From: Mesostigma viride
Taxonomy: Eukaryota > Streptophyta > Mesostigmatophyceae > Mesostigmatales > Mesostigmataceae
Reading direction: 5' to 3'
Assembly (NCBI GenBank): GCA_009746045.1
Contig: RPFO01001887.1
Coordinates: 1 to 63,039 of the forward strand
Length of the DNA stretch: 63,039 nt
Positions 1 to 15,831 of this stretch are shown one piece after another. A program made the translations under genes and the position numbers. Numbering within the stretch: position 1 is the first letter of the stretch; each line of letters starts with the position of its first letter. The notes beneath the pieces are model-generated. The model saw nothing but the letters and a program-made list of their open reading frames with translations, was not told the DNA's origin and did not search any database.

Positions 1-20
1 ACAAGCACGCACACACAACA

Positions 21-60
<40 letters not shown>

Positions 61-339
61 CACACACACAAACACAACACACCACACACACACACACACA
101 CAACACGCACACACACACACACGAACACAAGCACACATGCACGTAGGCACCACACACACACACAACACACACACGCACACGCACACGCACACGCACACGC
201 AGCACACGCACACGCACACGCACACGCACACGCACACGCACACGCACACGCACACGCACACGCACACGCACACGCACACGCACACGCACACACGCACACG
301 CACACGCACACGCACACGCACACGCACACGCACACGCAC

Positions 340-371
<32 letters not shown>

Positions 372-460
372 GCACACGCACACGCAACGCACACGCACAC
401 GCACACGCACACGCACACGCACACGCACACGCACACATGCACGAAGGCCACACACACCGA
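1..460. repeat. CA / CACACG microsatellite
   Basis: Dinucleotide CA runs pass into a CACACG hexanucleotide array with few interruptions. Long open frames through it (Thr/His, Val/Cys) follow from the period and are not genes. Confidence 0.95.
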
Positions 461-537
461 GAGATGGACACAAATTTAGAACAGACTCATGGCATTGAGC
501 ACACAGGCTGAGCATTTTGGGAAATGTCTGGTGGTCT

Positions 538-657
538 TTTTGATGAGGCCATGGAACTACTGTAAGCTCCATGTGATCTTTTGATGGGGCCATGGAACTA
601 CTGTAAGTTCCGTGTGATCTTTTGATGAGGCCATGGAACTACTGTAAGTTCCGTGCG
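538..657. repeat. 41-bp tandem repeat, about 3 copies
   Basis: A unit containing GGCCATGGAACTACTGTAAG recurs at a 41-bp spacing (ATGGAACTAC begins at 551, 592 and 633), with a few substitutions between copies. Followed to about 940 by degenerate G-rich sequence in which short CAAGGGG-like words recur. No coding signal is seen. Confidence 0.85.
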
Positions 658-947
658 TTTAAAACCCAACCCCATGCCTGCAGTGGGCTCGCCTTGCCAT
701 GAAGCAGGCCACGGGAGCATGCCTAGGGTACACGCAACACGGCGTGTCTGGCGAATAGTGCGCGGACAGGGTTAGATAGAAAATACAAGGGGCGACAACA
801 AGGGGGTGATAGCAAGGGGGATGCCTAGGGGTGGTTACAGGGGGTGTTGACAAGGGGCAATAGTGGGGGGGCTAACAAGGGGTAAAACTAGAGATGATGG
901 CAAGGGGGTTAAATAAAGGGTGATTTGAAAGGGATGATAGAAAAGGG

Positions 948-1053
948 AATAGTATACTAGAACATACTAGAAAGCCATGCCTTGATTGCAGGACCAGGGG
1001 AATAGTATACTAGAACATACTAGAAAGCCATGCCTTGGTTGCAGGACCTGTGG
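948..1053. repeat. 53-bp tandem duplication abutting the TBC exon
   Basis: The block starting AATAGTATACTAGAACATAC at 948 is repeated at 1001 with one obvious substitution. The second copy ends inside the intron, next to the splice donor of the TBC exon. It is a recent local duplication of intron sequence. Confidence 0.85.
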
Positions 1054-1062
1054 CACACATAC

Positions 1063-1909
1063 CTGCATGAAATGATAGAACGCCCAGAAGGCATCCGCGT
1101 CGTTGTCAAACAGGACGACAAATGGCGCCACCAGGTCGTTCATGCCCTGGCAGTACCCCGTTGAGGGGTCCGTCCACACATACGTGGACAAAATCGTGTG
1201 CAGACGCGCCAGGTTGGCGTTGTTGCTGCCCGAGAAGTGGGGCATCTGGCGGTCCGTACGGTCCACGTCCAGGTGGATGAGCCGTTGGGTGTCGAGCCAA
1301 CGAGGCGGGGCGGGACGGGCGTCTGCATGCGCTTCACTGGCAGCTGACCCGGGAGCCTGGCCGCTAGCAGCTGTCACCCCGTTCTCGCCGTTGGTGATGA
1401 TCTCGTTAGTCTCCTGGCCGGTTGCCACGGCTTCGCTCGTCGTTACCGCCTGGTTCGACTCCGGCACGGACGACGACGGCTTCGCGACGTCGTTCCGCGG
1501 CGGGGTGCCGTCGGGAGCGCCGGCTCGAGGGTCGGTGAATTCCTGCACTGGCTTAGTAGTTCTTGTAGCGGGAACGCCGCTCCAGGCGGAGTGCATCGCG
1601 TTCCTCTCCCGTGCTATCGGCGGAGTAGACGCCCAGTAGAAACTCCCACACTTCGCGGCGAATCGATGGGTGGACACCCCCGTCTGCCACCCTCCTTCTT
1701 AGCTGCTCAAAATGCCGGATACGGCCGTCGATTCCCTTGGCAGATTTCCATCGTCGTGGTACGAGGCCTGGCTCATAGTTGGTGACTTGAGTTCCACTGT
1801 CTCCCGCCCTCGACGACGGGGATGCGCACGAGTCGCCTTGCTGAAGGCGTGCTATCTGAGCTGATGACGTGCTGACAGGGGCGCAACCGCACGAGGCCAA
1901 CATGTTCAA
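1063..1909 (-). CDS. TBC-domain Rab GTPase-activating protein (partial, 3' end off window)
   Basis: A Rab-GAP that stimulates GTP hydrolysis on Rab GTPases in membrane traffic. The upstream part reads GGVHPSIRREVWEFLLG, the classical start of plant TBC1D15-like domains. The downstream part holds both catalytic fingers: the IxxDxxR motif (IHLDVDRTD) and the YxQ motif (YCQGMND). They are separated by a low-complexity Pro/Ser/Ala linker of about 85 residues. The last exon ends after ...FYHFMQ at 1063, followed by a consensus donor GTATGTGT (1062 downward). The remainder of the TBC domain is not found between 1 and 1062, so it lies beyond the window. The two halves are in different frames: a shift is needed near 1553-1575, either a one-base error/indel or a very short intron ending in CAG before GAATTC. 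The start chosen (1909) is only the first Met of the open frame; an upstream exon is possible. Confidence 0.85.
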
Positions 1910-3321
1910 ATCTTGCCTTGAATTAAGGATTGATTATCAGCCCCCCAAAATCGGCAACGCGCCCTACATGTCTTGTACTCATAAACCCGTCCCGGCATGA
2001 GGGTTTTTGCAATAGCAATCCAAACGTATCAAGCGTGAAGCTCTTTGAAAAACGCACTGCTCGCTGAAACTGCAACTCGGATCATCAGTAGTCATGGCTT
2101 CCTTTCTGGCAATCACGATGTGTGGTGAGTTTTTATGAGGTGAAACAGGGGTGAATAATATGGAATTCGGCCAGGCTGCCAGGTCTGCCAGCACCAAAAT
2201 CTCCGATAGAATATATGGCCTAGCCTCGCTTAGCTGGACAGGGATTGTGCTGGACTGCCATTTCAATTCTGCGAGCACCCACTGAGGGCGCGACGCGGCG
2301 AGAGCACCCGGGTCCGTGACAGGTGGCATCCGAGATCCGCGCAGGTGACCTTCAAGAGGCGTATCAGCGTGACACGTGGCACTGGCCATTTCGTGGCAGG
2401 CATCAGGCATGCGGTAAGAGTTTTTGTAAACATCAGACACTGATTTCTTCAGACGATGCACAAGGCTGGGCGCGGCGCAGCGTGCGCAAGGCTGGCGTGC
2501 GCAAGGCTGGGGAGTGCGCGAGGCTGGGAGTGCGCAAGGCTGGGAGTGCATCGTGGCTGGGCGCGGCGCGGCAGCGTGCGCAAGGCTGGCGCGTAAAACT
2601 GCAAACGACGTAAATCGTATCGGCTGCCTTTGGACTTAGCCGAATTTCGTCGTCGATGCGAGTGGTGATGGCCGTTTAGATCTTAGTTTTTAACCCGACG
2701 GGTTTCCTTATGATGCGTTCAAAATGGCAGCTGATGGCATGATTACTTAACATGTGGCGCGCGCAAAGAGCCTGTAGTCGTGCAGTTTACCCTCAATAAT
2801 CAATCAATCTGAGTCTCGAGTCCACGTTGGAGTCCACTGACCCCCCCGACTAGAATTTCCGACCCCCAATGTTGCACGCAAGCTATGCCTGCCATGCTTT
2901 TTCTATTTCCTAACACCCACAGTTGGGGGATCATAGTCATTGACAATTTCTCCCCGTTGCTTTTTATGCTGCATATCCAACTATATCTGAGTAAGAGGGG
3001 TCGAGCGGATGACGCCGACATGGTTTGCATATACCTTCATAGTGGCTTCAAATCGTCATATTCTTGAAGCGCGGTCAGTTCAGCCCACAGAACCTTACGT
3101 ACGTCTTACCAAGGTACATGCACGGTGGGGACGCGGTCGGCCGGTCGGGGTTTGCCTGCTTTCTTTACCCAACCAGGGACATGTTCGTGATTTTCTTGCA
3201 GCGCTGGAAGATCAGTCCCGGGAAGAACCGCCTGCGACCCCTGGACCGTTCCGTTCCAACGATACCTGTGACTCTTCAGCATCAACGGTACGAATAGCAC
3301 GAACCCGCCCACGTGCTTGGC
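1910..3321. other. Intergenic or 5' region upstream of the TBC gene, no confirmed gene
   Basis: No recognisable protein. Minus-strand frames at 1979-2551 and 3106-3327 are open and contain non-repetitive segments (for example VLAELKWQSSTIPVQLSEAR and LPGTDLPALQENHEH), so they could be upstream exons of the TBC gene. No family resemblance or clear splice chain supports this. Contains the dispersed repeat at 2409-2537. Confidence 0.4.
2409..2537 (-). repeat. GC-rich dispersed repeat, inverted partner at 16043-16167
   Basis: About 125 bp made of irregular CTTGCGCAC / CAGCCTTGCGC words followed by CGTCTGAAGAAATCAGTGTC and TGTTTACAAAAACTC. A nearly identical copy lies in the opposite orientation at 16043-16167. 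The flanks also share short words (GAAATGGCCA), suggesting a larger decayed element. Confidence 0.85.
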
Positions 3322-4693
3322 CGCCATACCCGTTCCTAGTCATGCCATGCTCCTTCCTAGTCATGCCATGGTCGTTCCGAGTCATGCCATGGTCGTTCCT
3401 AGTCATGTCACTCCCGTTCCTAGTCATGCCATTAATTAATTAATTAATTAAAATGATAGCTCCGTTGGGAGCATATGTAACACATAGCCCTGAGAAAAGG
3501 GCATCTATGGGTTTGTAATACAATCAGGGCTACAACCTGCAGGTGGAGGATGTACAACTGTCACCTGCTCTGGGTGCACAAGGTGCACCTGCACCGCCAT
3601 GATGGTTCATGCCTCCTTAACAAGCACAGGCACCCAGGGGGGGCTTGAGGAGAGGGCCTAGAAGGCCTGCATGACATATGGGGTGGAGGGTATGTGGCTA
3701 GGCTATAGCTGGTGTACACATGGCATCTCAGCAGAGAGTAACTCCCTGCATAGGCATCGCATGGCTAAATTCTTAATGCATCATCCATGGGAGGTCCCAT
3801 TGTAGGCTGGGCGCGGCTAAATACTGAAAGCATCATCCATGGGGGCCATTATGGGCGCACATGCGCGTGGGCCACGTCATGCCATACCCGTTCCTAGTCA
3901 TGCCATGGCCGTTCCTAGTCATGCCATGGTCGTTCCGAGTCATGCCATACCCGTTCCTAGTCATGCCATGCCCGTTCCTAGTCATGCCATACTCGTTACT
4001 AGTCATGCCATGCCCGTTCCTAGTCATGCCATACCCGTTCCTAGTCATGCCATACCCGTTCCTAGTCATGCCATACCCGTTCCTAGTCATGCCATGCCCG
4101 TTCCTAGTCATGCCATGGCCGTTCCTAGTCATGCCATGCCCGTTCCTAGTCATGCCACACCCGTTCCTAGTCATGCCATGCCCGTTCCTAGTCATGCCAT
4201 ACCCGTTCCTAGTCATGCCATACCCGTTCCTAGTCATGCCATACCCGTTCCTAGTCATGCTGTACACGCTCCTAGTCATGCCACACCCGTTCCTAGTCAT
4301 GCCATACCCGTTCCTAGTCATGCCATGGTCGTTCCGAGTCATGCCATACCCGTTCCGAGTCATGACATACTCATTCCTAGTCATGCCATACCCGTTCCTA
4401 GTCATGCTGTACCCGTTCCTAGTCATGCCATGGTCGTTCCGAGTCATGCCATACCCGTTCCGAGTCATGACATACTCATTCCTAGTCATGCCATACCCGT
4501 TCCTAGTCATGTTGTACACGTTCCTAGTCATGCCACACCCGTTCCTAGTCATGCCATGCCCGTTCCTAGTCATGCCATGCTCTTTCCTAGTCATGCCATA
4601 CCTGTTCCTACTTCCTAGTCATGCCATACCCGTTCCTAGTCATGCTGTACACGTTCCTAGTCATGCCATGCCCGTTCCTACTCATGTCATGGT
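3322..4693. repeat. 21-bp minisatellite (about 43 units) interrupted by a retroelement
   Basis: The unit is GCCATACCCGTTCCTAGTCAT with variation mostly at the ATACC and CTAG positions. About five units lie at 3322-3434 and about 38 at 3871-4693. A dispersed element occupies the gap. Because 21 is a multiple of three, three frames are open throughout (minus strand heptapeptide MTRNGYG, plus strand SHAIPVP and LVMPYPF). There is no start context, splice signal or flanking coding sequence, so translation is not supported. Confidence 0.95.
3431..3870 (-). mobile_element. Truncated retroelement copy with TTAA tail, inserted in the minisatellite
   Basis: Begins with (TTAA)n at 3431-3450, then a CTCCGTTGGGAG hairpin and GCATATGTAACACATAGCCC. 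The same sequence in the opposite orientation occurs at 49290-49610, including TGGCATCTCAGCAGAGAG. Another relative of its middle part (AACCTGCAGGTGG...GGTGCACCTGCA) is at 39255-39325. Its 3' end is taken to be the TTAA tail, so it is oriented minus. Both flanks are minisatellite units, so the target duplication cannot be separated from the array. Confidence 0.7.
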
Positions 4694-6270
4694 TTTTACC
4701 TGTATGTCCTCTGCCCTTGGTGCCAGCGTTCTGTGAGCACCTCAATGTATGGTCTGTCGTGAGAACAATAATGGCAGTCTAGCCAACGTCGATACGTTCG
4801 AGTTGGGCTCATAGTTAGTTGGTTGTTGTCGACCCACACAATAGCTGTTGCTTGTGTTAATTGGGAAATGTGTTTTATTGCAGCTGAACATGTATCAAGC
4901 TTCATTGCAATCTAGCTGTCGCGAACGATTCCTCTAAATCATCTTTAGTGGTGATAGGTACCATTCGAGTGCCAACGGTGGAGACGTACAGGTTCTCACA
5001 TAGAGGTGGGTTAACTCGTAACAGTGCTATCAATTGCGTGCGATAAGAACGTGACTGCACCACGTGAACAAGAGACAATTATCAATATTATAATTAACAA
5101 ACATCACGTGAGCATTATTAAGTTTACATCATTTGCAGGTTGTTGCTTAGCACGCTTATAGACCATGTACCCCCTCTCACGGACATTTAATTAATTAATT
5201 AATACCACGTGACTGCGTGAGCAGTATCCTCATGAAGGGAATGGATGACATGCGAAAGAAACTATCTAAGCACGGGTAGCAGGATTGTGGGCCCCGCGGC
5301 CGGTGGCACTGTGCCGACCGTAGCGGGTTACCCGAGGTGCCCCTACCGGACATTAATTAATTAATTAATAGACACGTGACTGCGTCACGTGAGCATAAGT
5401 CCTCAGTGGGAGGGGAACATGGGATGGAATGGATGGTATAAGCTATCTAGGTCCTAGTTACAGGGGTGTGGGCACCGCGGCCCGAATCGCTATGAATGCC
5501 ATACTTGGTCACACGCGGAGCCCCCACAGACTTGGGGGTGGTCTCCTTCATCACTACTTGCCATCTATCCTTGCGCACCATCTGCCTTAATATTACAGAC
5601 TACCGGACATGTGTTACGTGATCTCCCAACGGAGTAACGCTTCAATTCAATGCAACTAATACGTTAGACAGTATAATATTATCGTGACATGCATCACGTG
5701 AGCATAATGAATGCAATATCAAAGCGACTACCGGCGCAGGCCAGAAATCTGGAGAATATGTCAATATCAACAAGTACTAGGAGCATAGAGTGTACGCATT
5801 ATGACTGTCCTGGTTAGCCTTGTACTCAGACCCTACGTGGATCATGCCACGACAAATGAGGGTCGTACACACAACTCTTGGTTTAGCTCCGAGACCATGC
5901 AGTCATTGGCAAACTTTGGAATTACCTCTTTCTCGATACTGTGCCAAAATTCCAAAACAAAAGAGGTGGTAGCCCAACATTGCATGTGACGACTGAAATC
6001 ACTTTTTAGGTGTTAAAATTATATGAGTAAATATTTTAATCCATTAATTCATGCTCCATGCATCACCATCCCACCAGCATTTTGTATTGAAATTCATGAC
6101 TAAGGTGTAGATGAATTGGAAAACGTTGAGAGCACTGTTTATCAAACCCAAATCAATCACAATTGAATTATGAACATGTTATGTTGTCTCTTTGATGTTG
6201 CTAAAATGAAAATGCAATTATTTTATCCATGCTTTAATACAATAACAACATTTTAACTCATCCGCCGGAC
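4694..6270. other. Non-coding interval with TTAA microsatellites and CACGTG motifs
   Basis: No gene recognised. Two related blocks at 5185-5290 and 5350-5470 both run GGACAT-(TTAA)n-CACGTGACTGCGT. CACGTG occurs at 5061, 5105, 5206, 5373, 5386 and 5695. A retroelement-end-like word (TCTCCCAACGGAGTAACG) lies near 5622-5640. 6000-6240 is AT-rich without open frames of note. Confidence 0.6.
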
Positions 6271-6351
6271 ATGGCACCACCCAAGGGCAGCTATCTCGTG
6301 ACCGAGTGGTACAATGGACAAGGCTGGGATGGACTAATTGAAGGGGATGAA

Positions 6352-9300
6352 CTAGGAGGTAGGGTGGGAGCCACGGAAGAATGGCTTTTTGGAAATAGGC
6401 CCCTCTTCACACTGTGCAGTTGCACTACGAGGCTGCTTGCCTTTGCGACTAGCTGCTCTATCCGGCTCGCAAGCACTGCGGTGCCTCCTAGACTGAGCCC
6501 CGTGGACCTTAGGCCTTCCCCGCGGCTTTGCGATTGGTGGGTTGCCACATAACAAGGGCTGTTGGGTTGGCGCAGATGTTGCTTGCGCATTGACTGGGAG
6601 TGGGTGCTGAGCTATCATCGGTTGTGCAGGGCCCGGGGTTGTGGCTGGAAGACCGGGGTTGTCGGAAACACACATCTCAATTCCACGCTCTATATGCTGC
6701 ATGATTTCCACTTCCTTACGGGACTCGACCGCCAATTGAACAAGGCGGCGGCTAAGGGCTATCAAGTTGGCATAGTTTGGTGTCACCTCCACGTTGGAGG
6801 GGGTGGTTGGGTCAACAACCAAGTGGGGTGTAGGATGCTGCGGCCTTGTCATCGCTTTGAAAGACTCATTGCGCATATTTGCCTGATCTAAAGGCAACAA
6901 CCACTTCTGGTGGACACACTGCAACGGCAGAGCCTTTGCTTGAAGCCACACAGCAATTAGCTCCACAGCAAGCACGTGCCTGCAAGGGAGGCCCATGTGG
7001 ACAACATATTGACAACTGCAAGCAATGGGGTGCTTGTCGCTGCCAAGAGTAACAATCCTTGACACTACCGTAGGCTCATCCTCCTTCAGTTGTTCTCGGC
7101 GAGCCTGGCTCCCAGAGCTCTCTGGAGATAACTTTACCTCCACCAGGTTGCCATCATACACGGGACCAACTATGTAATGAAACGCCATTGCTAACTGGAT
7201 TTTCAGCTTGTCAAAAGCATATTTGGCTAACTTTGTCTCAGCATCAACCAAAACCGGGTGGGCTATGGGACTGATGCGGTTCAGGTGGTGCTTAGATCGA
7301 CGGTAAAGCTCGATCTCATGTGACTCCGCACGCCGTTGCCACAAATCAGCCAGCACAACAGGGAGCTCCTCCAACTGCGTGGTTTTGTCCACACGGTTTT
7401 TTATCGCGTTGTGCGTGACCTCGGACCTTTGGGAAGAGCTCATCCCAAATGTTGAGTCACCCCAAGTAAAGCGGCGGGCCCATTTACGCGCGGTGTCATA
7501 CAGCTTGTCCATGTGAGACCGCTCACATTTGGCGGGTGGATACAACAAGTCAAACACCTGGTTGTAGCCATCACTACCAGCAGCCACAAATCGCGCATCC
7601 TCAGCAATCTTGGCTCTGCAGCTGGGTACAAAGACGCTGTTTACCACCTCGCAAAGTTGTTGTGTAAGATCTATGAAGGAAGTATACCCAGGAAAACGAT
7701 TCTGAAAGTTCTCCACCGGGCTTTGTTTGTAGGTTACGTACTCGTCCCAGAAGATGTTCGCAATATCAGTCGCTAGCGACAACCACTCATCGCTTCGACG
7801 CACCTCGAACACACGCATGCCGTTCTCCATCGTCCAGCTGAGGAGAAGGCCACAACGCATATTCTTCACCTTCATTTGCCACTGAAGCTGGGCAAAATGG
7901 TACAGTCGCATCTTCTCCAGGGGATGCGCGTCCTTCCACACAATAGTGCATTGCCTGTGAAGCGACAACAAGTCAACAGAGCGACAACAAGAACATGTAC
8001 AGAAAAGTTACACCTATGTCTGGCGTAATTCATCGATGCACAACAAAAAGCCCCTTGGGCACACGACATAGAAAGCGAGTTAGCCAACTGAAACTAAGTG
8101 TGTGATAAATATCTTGTCAACTTTGTATAATATATAGATAAATACTTATACTTCTTGAACGTAGCGGTGTATGTAGCTTCTAAAAGGGAGGGAGGGGGGG
8201 TGGGAGGGGGTGAGGGAGGGGGAATGTCAAGCAAACCTGAGGTACTTGGAACTGCAAGGTTACTTGCGAAATTCGGCCGAACGAGGCGAAGCAGGCAGCA
8301 TGTTGGGCAAGGCGGCAAGGCCTTGTGTAGCAAGCGGCGGGTGAAGTGAGTAATGGGCTGCTGGCAACCGGTGTTGCGGCGGTAAACAGGAGGCATAGCT
8401 TGGATGGCGGGAATGGGCATTGAGAATATGCTCTAGTTGGTTGGGGCAACAAGCATGACTTGGTATGGCCTATTGACCAAATGTGATACTATTCCCCCTG
8501 ATGAGGGCGGCGAACACGTGCTACCCGGGCCATGTTGGGGGGCTAAGCCAACAGGCAAAACTAGTTGGCGAGAAAATCAGATATTGTAATGAACCTTTGA
8601 TTGTTTCATGAAAAGGTTGAGGAAGGTTTAAGGTTTAGATGCATTTCGGGTGACACATGCATTTGGGCCTAAAAATGCAATGGTGACACCGCCTTTTGGT
8701 AGACCTTGCATGACACATAAAAAACCGTGGTTTGCAATCACTGTTAAAACTTGTTGTGCTGATGATGCATAATGGTAAGCCACGGAGGCGAAACACTTGT
8801 ACACTAATTGCTTGGATAATCAAGATGTGTGCAGAGCTGTGGGTGTCCATACCGGCTCTTTACAGTGTTGCGGTGGTAAATTGGATTGAAACATACGTAC
8901 CGTTCCTCCCCAGCACGCAAGGTCGGCCCCTCCATGAACGTAGGGTGGGTCTTGACTTCAAGTAGGACGCCATCATCGTACGTGCATGTCTTGTCAGCCA
9001 ATGAAACCCAACCCTGCACCAAGCCATCCGTCGTCGCTGCAAACCGACTGTCGTCTTGTGAGACCGCCGTGGGGCATGATGTCATGGTAGCATCCGGGAA
9101 GCTGTCCAGAAAATCTGACTTGGCAGTTGACTCGTGCATGATGCCGTAGCACAAACGCACACGAGTAATCAGATCTTCTGTACAGCTAGCAGACTCGCGG
9201 CGCAGGTGCCGCAATGCTTCTATCACACGAGCGTGTCCGCATTTGAAACCAAAGTGGCCAGCGACATCGCTTTCAAACATACCCAAGACGGCGGCAAGCA

Positions 9301-10613
9301 GGCTGGCTGTCAAACGTCCGAGGCGCAACATGTCATCCTTTTCAACGTGCGCATTCAACATGCGAGGATGACGAGGGACATGACCAGCCTGGAGGTAGGG
9401 CAGGTTGGACCAATGGGCCAACGTGCGGCATTTGGGGCCCCAATACTTCTGGGGAAGGAGAAGAAGGACCTGCAAAAAATCTCTGTCAAAGTGCTCACGG
9501 CTGCGAAGATCGGTTTGGTTGCGTAGCCGCCACAATGCCAGGTAAAACTTCTCCCACGCAGCTTCGTCACCGAAGCAACGCCTCATGTTCTTTGTCACAT
9601 TCATGATGAAGAGGTGGAATATACAAAGATGATGAGTGATTCCTCGCTTTGTAATCGCCAATGCCATGGCCTGGTCTTCGTCGGTGATGGCAACCTTCGG
9701 CAAGTGCCCATGCATGCACTCAGCGAACTGGTCCCATATCCAGCCAAATGCCTGCTCGTGCTCCGACACTGTTAGGGCAACTCCATAAATGTCATTTTTC
9801 CCGTAAGGAGACACACCCGTGAAGAAGATTAGCTTCATGCCATGATTATTCGTGCCGTGGGTCGCGTCAACAGAAACCGCCTGGGAATCACAAGCCATGG
9901 CATAACGCTCCCTCATGTCCCCCGTCGCGTAGAAAAGAAGGTTGAGCCGGTTGTTGCCATCAACAGCATGCTTCCAGTAGAAACGAGGATCGGCATCTTG
10001 CTGGGCATAGCACCAGGAGACCAACTTCGACGCAGACGACAAGTTATCTTCAGGAGACCGCCGCAGGAAATTCCTGACATCGCTATCAATCCACGTGCGG
10101 TTTTCCCCAAATTCCTTATCGATCATTGTCAGGATTGTTGGCAGGTCGACCCCGCTCTTCCTGCACAACAATATCCTTGCCTTCACCTCATCAGGCAGCT
10201 TTCGAAGCATGGGGTCCAAGAGAGCAGCAATGGTCCCGGGACGTCTTAGCTCATGATTGTGGCCAGTGGGAAGGTGCCCTGGCTTTAGGCTTGTCACGGG
10301 CAATGGGTATTTTGTGACATAAAACATCCCATCCTTCCGCTTTGCAATCACAACTCGCCACTCACAATTCGTCTTCTTGGATGTTGTCTGTTTTTTGCCT
10401 TGATGATTAGCTACACCGCAACCATCGCACCAGAATTCCCGGCGCTCTGTTCTGCTCTGAGCCACGTAGCGGGCGCATAACGCGAAGGCTCCATGCTCAC
10501 CATGATCAGCCCATGATTGAATTGCGGCACGAGCGGCGACCCAGGATTCCCAAGGCCCCGTCGGCATATTCTTGGCAAGATCGCAATCCCCTCCTATGTC
10601 CCGTGGAGCGTCC
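6352..10613 (-). CDS. FAR1/MULE-type transposase, two exons, apparently intact
   Basis: A Mutator-like transposase that would cut and move DNA in the nucleus. The exons are about 10613 (or the ATG at 10567) to 8901 and 7954-6352. The 946-bp intron has donor GTACGTATG and acceptor CGCTTCACAG, and joins the frame exactly (..GEER|QCTIVW..). From the Met at 10567 the spliced protein is about 1,089 residues. Residues about 47-105 form a WRKY-GCM1/FAR1-like zinc site (C47, C50, C68, H103, H105). The catalytic core has D234 (AVSVDATHG) and D296 (AITDEDQ), followed by a C-x2-H segment (CIFH). The third acidic residue cannot be fixed by eye. A SWIM zinc finger (CSCQYVVHMGLPCRHV) lies in exon 2, and a basic AT-hook-like stretch (KPRGRPK) near the C-terminus. 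A further acceptor at 10614-10615 suggests a 5' exon. I could not find terminal inverted repeats, so it may be a transposon or a domesticated gene. Confidence 0.88.
7955..8900 (-). other. Intron of the MULE transposase gene
   Basis: 946 bp with consensus GT...AG ends. It contains a G-rich tract (about 8187-8222) and no credible internal gene. Confidence 0.8.
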
Positions 10614-10909
10614 CTGTGCAATGAGACACAATAGCAAGTGTAGTGTGTGAACAAGACTAAGTGAGACAGCAAACAACATGGAATGAGTTCGAGCAACGTT
10701 TATCAACCTTAACCTCGGGACCCTATAAAACAACCCAATAACCGTAGCCGACCCATTAACCGTTCACCCACTGGGTTACTTGAGACGGTGAGAGGCTAAC
10801 TAACCCCTTATTTGATGCATACAACATTAAATTATATGTATATTTATACACCAAACTAATTTCATGGGGTCATGTAATCGAGAGGCGCATCAACACATGA
10901 TGCGCGCAT
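10614..10909. other. Upstream flank of the MULE gene
   Basis: No gene and no inverted repeat matching the other side of the transposase gene was recognised. It becomes AT-rich at 10800-10870. Confidence 0.5.
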
Positions 10910-11780
10910 TCTTCTAACAAGCAATTACCTTGCGCACGGGGCAGTCAGTAAGGCGGCCGTTGGGGGGGGCTGAGCCCCGGCGCGGGCGCGACGCCAGCCC
11001 CGCTGTTGGGACCGGGGCAGCTCGCAAAGCCGCTGCCGCTGGTGCGGCTGCCAGGGATGCGATTGTCAGCGCCGGGCACGGATGTGCCAGGCTCGCTGCT
11101 GAGCGGGGACAGTGCGCTGCAGGCAAAGGCACGCAAACGACGCAGGTTTGGTCCACATGGGTGCCTTAGTCCGAAAGCCAAGTGCTTTACTCCATACCTA
11201 ACGCCACGCATCATCACACGATGAACATAATGATGTCAGGTTGGCATGCCGCGTGGCCCAAGGGGGCTGTCTCTTCTAACAAGCAATTACCTTGCGCACG
11301 GGACAGTCGGTAAGGCGGCCGTTGGGGGGGGCTGAGCCCAGGCGCGGGCGCGACGCCAGCCCCGCTGTTGGGACCGGGGCAGCTCGCAAAGCCGCTGCCG
11401 GTGGTGCGGCTGCCAGGGATGCGATTGTCAGCGCCGGGCACGGATGTGCCAGGCTCGCTGCTGAGCGGGGACAGTGCGCTGCAGGCAAAGGCACGCAAAC
11501 GACGCAGGTTTGGTCCACATGGGTGCCTTAGTCCGAAAGCCAAGTGCCTTACTCCATACCTAACGCCACGCATCATCACACGATGAACATAATGATGTCA
11601 GGTTGGCATGCCGCGTGGCCCAAGGGGGCTGTCTCTTCTAACAAGCAATTACCTTGCGCACGGGTCAGTCAGTAAGGCGGCCGTTGGGGGGGGCTGAGCC
11701 CAGGCGCGGGCACGACGCCAACCCCGCTGTTGGGACCGGGGCAGCTCGCAAAGCCGCCGCTGTTGAGCAGGGATGGCGCG
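10910..11780. repeat. 362-bp GC-rich tandem duplication, about 2.4 copies
   Basis: Copies start at about 10914, 11276 and 11638 (CTAACAAGCAATTACC). The first two differ at about five positions over 300 bp; the third diverges after about 130 bp. On the minus strand each full copy contains an acceptor-like TTTGCCTGCAG and a donor-like GCGCAAG|GTAATTGC bracketing an open Ala/Pro-rich frame. It could therefore be a duplicated exon belonging to the gene at 11958-15831, but this is unproven. Confidence 0.85.
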
Positions 11781-11957
11781 GCGCAGGCAAATGACGCAGG
11801 TTTGATCCGCATAAGAGAGCTCGCAGTGCCGCAGACAGAATGATCGAGTCGCGTAACACCTTTACACTAGCACGAGGTTCAGGAGTTAGGCTCATAGTAA
11901 TGCGAAAAAAATTTGCTTGGTCAAATCCATAAAAAACCGAGCCATCACTGCCTTTCA

Positions 11958-15831
<3,874 letters not shown>

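Noticed and set aside
1103-1639. Plus-strand ORF of 178 residues opposite the TBC exon
   Set aside because: Antisense shadow of a GC-rich coding exon; the minus frame carries the TBC fingers.
3833-4736. Heptapeptide repeat proteins on both strands
   Set aside because: A 21-bp period leaves any stop-free frame open; no start context, splice sites or flanking unique coding sequence.
5990-10900. Terminal inverted repeats of the MULE
   Set aside because: I compared the flanks by eye and found no convincing match or target duplication.
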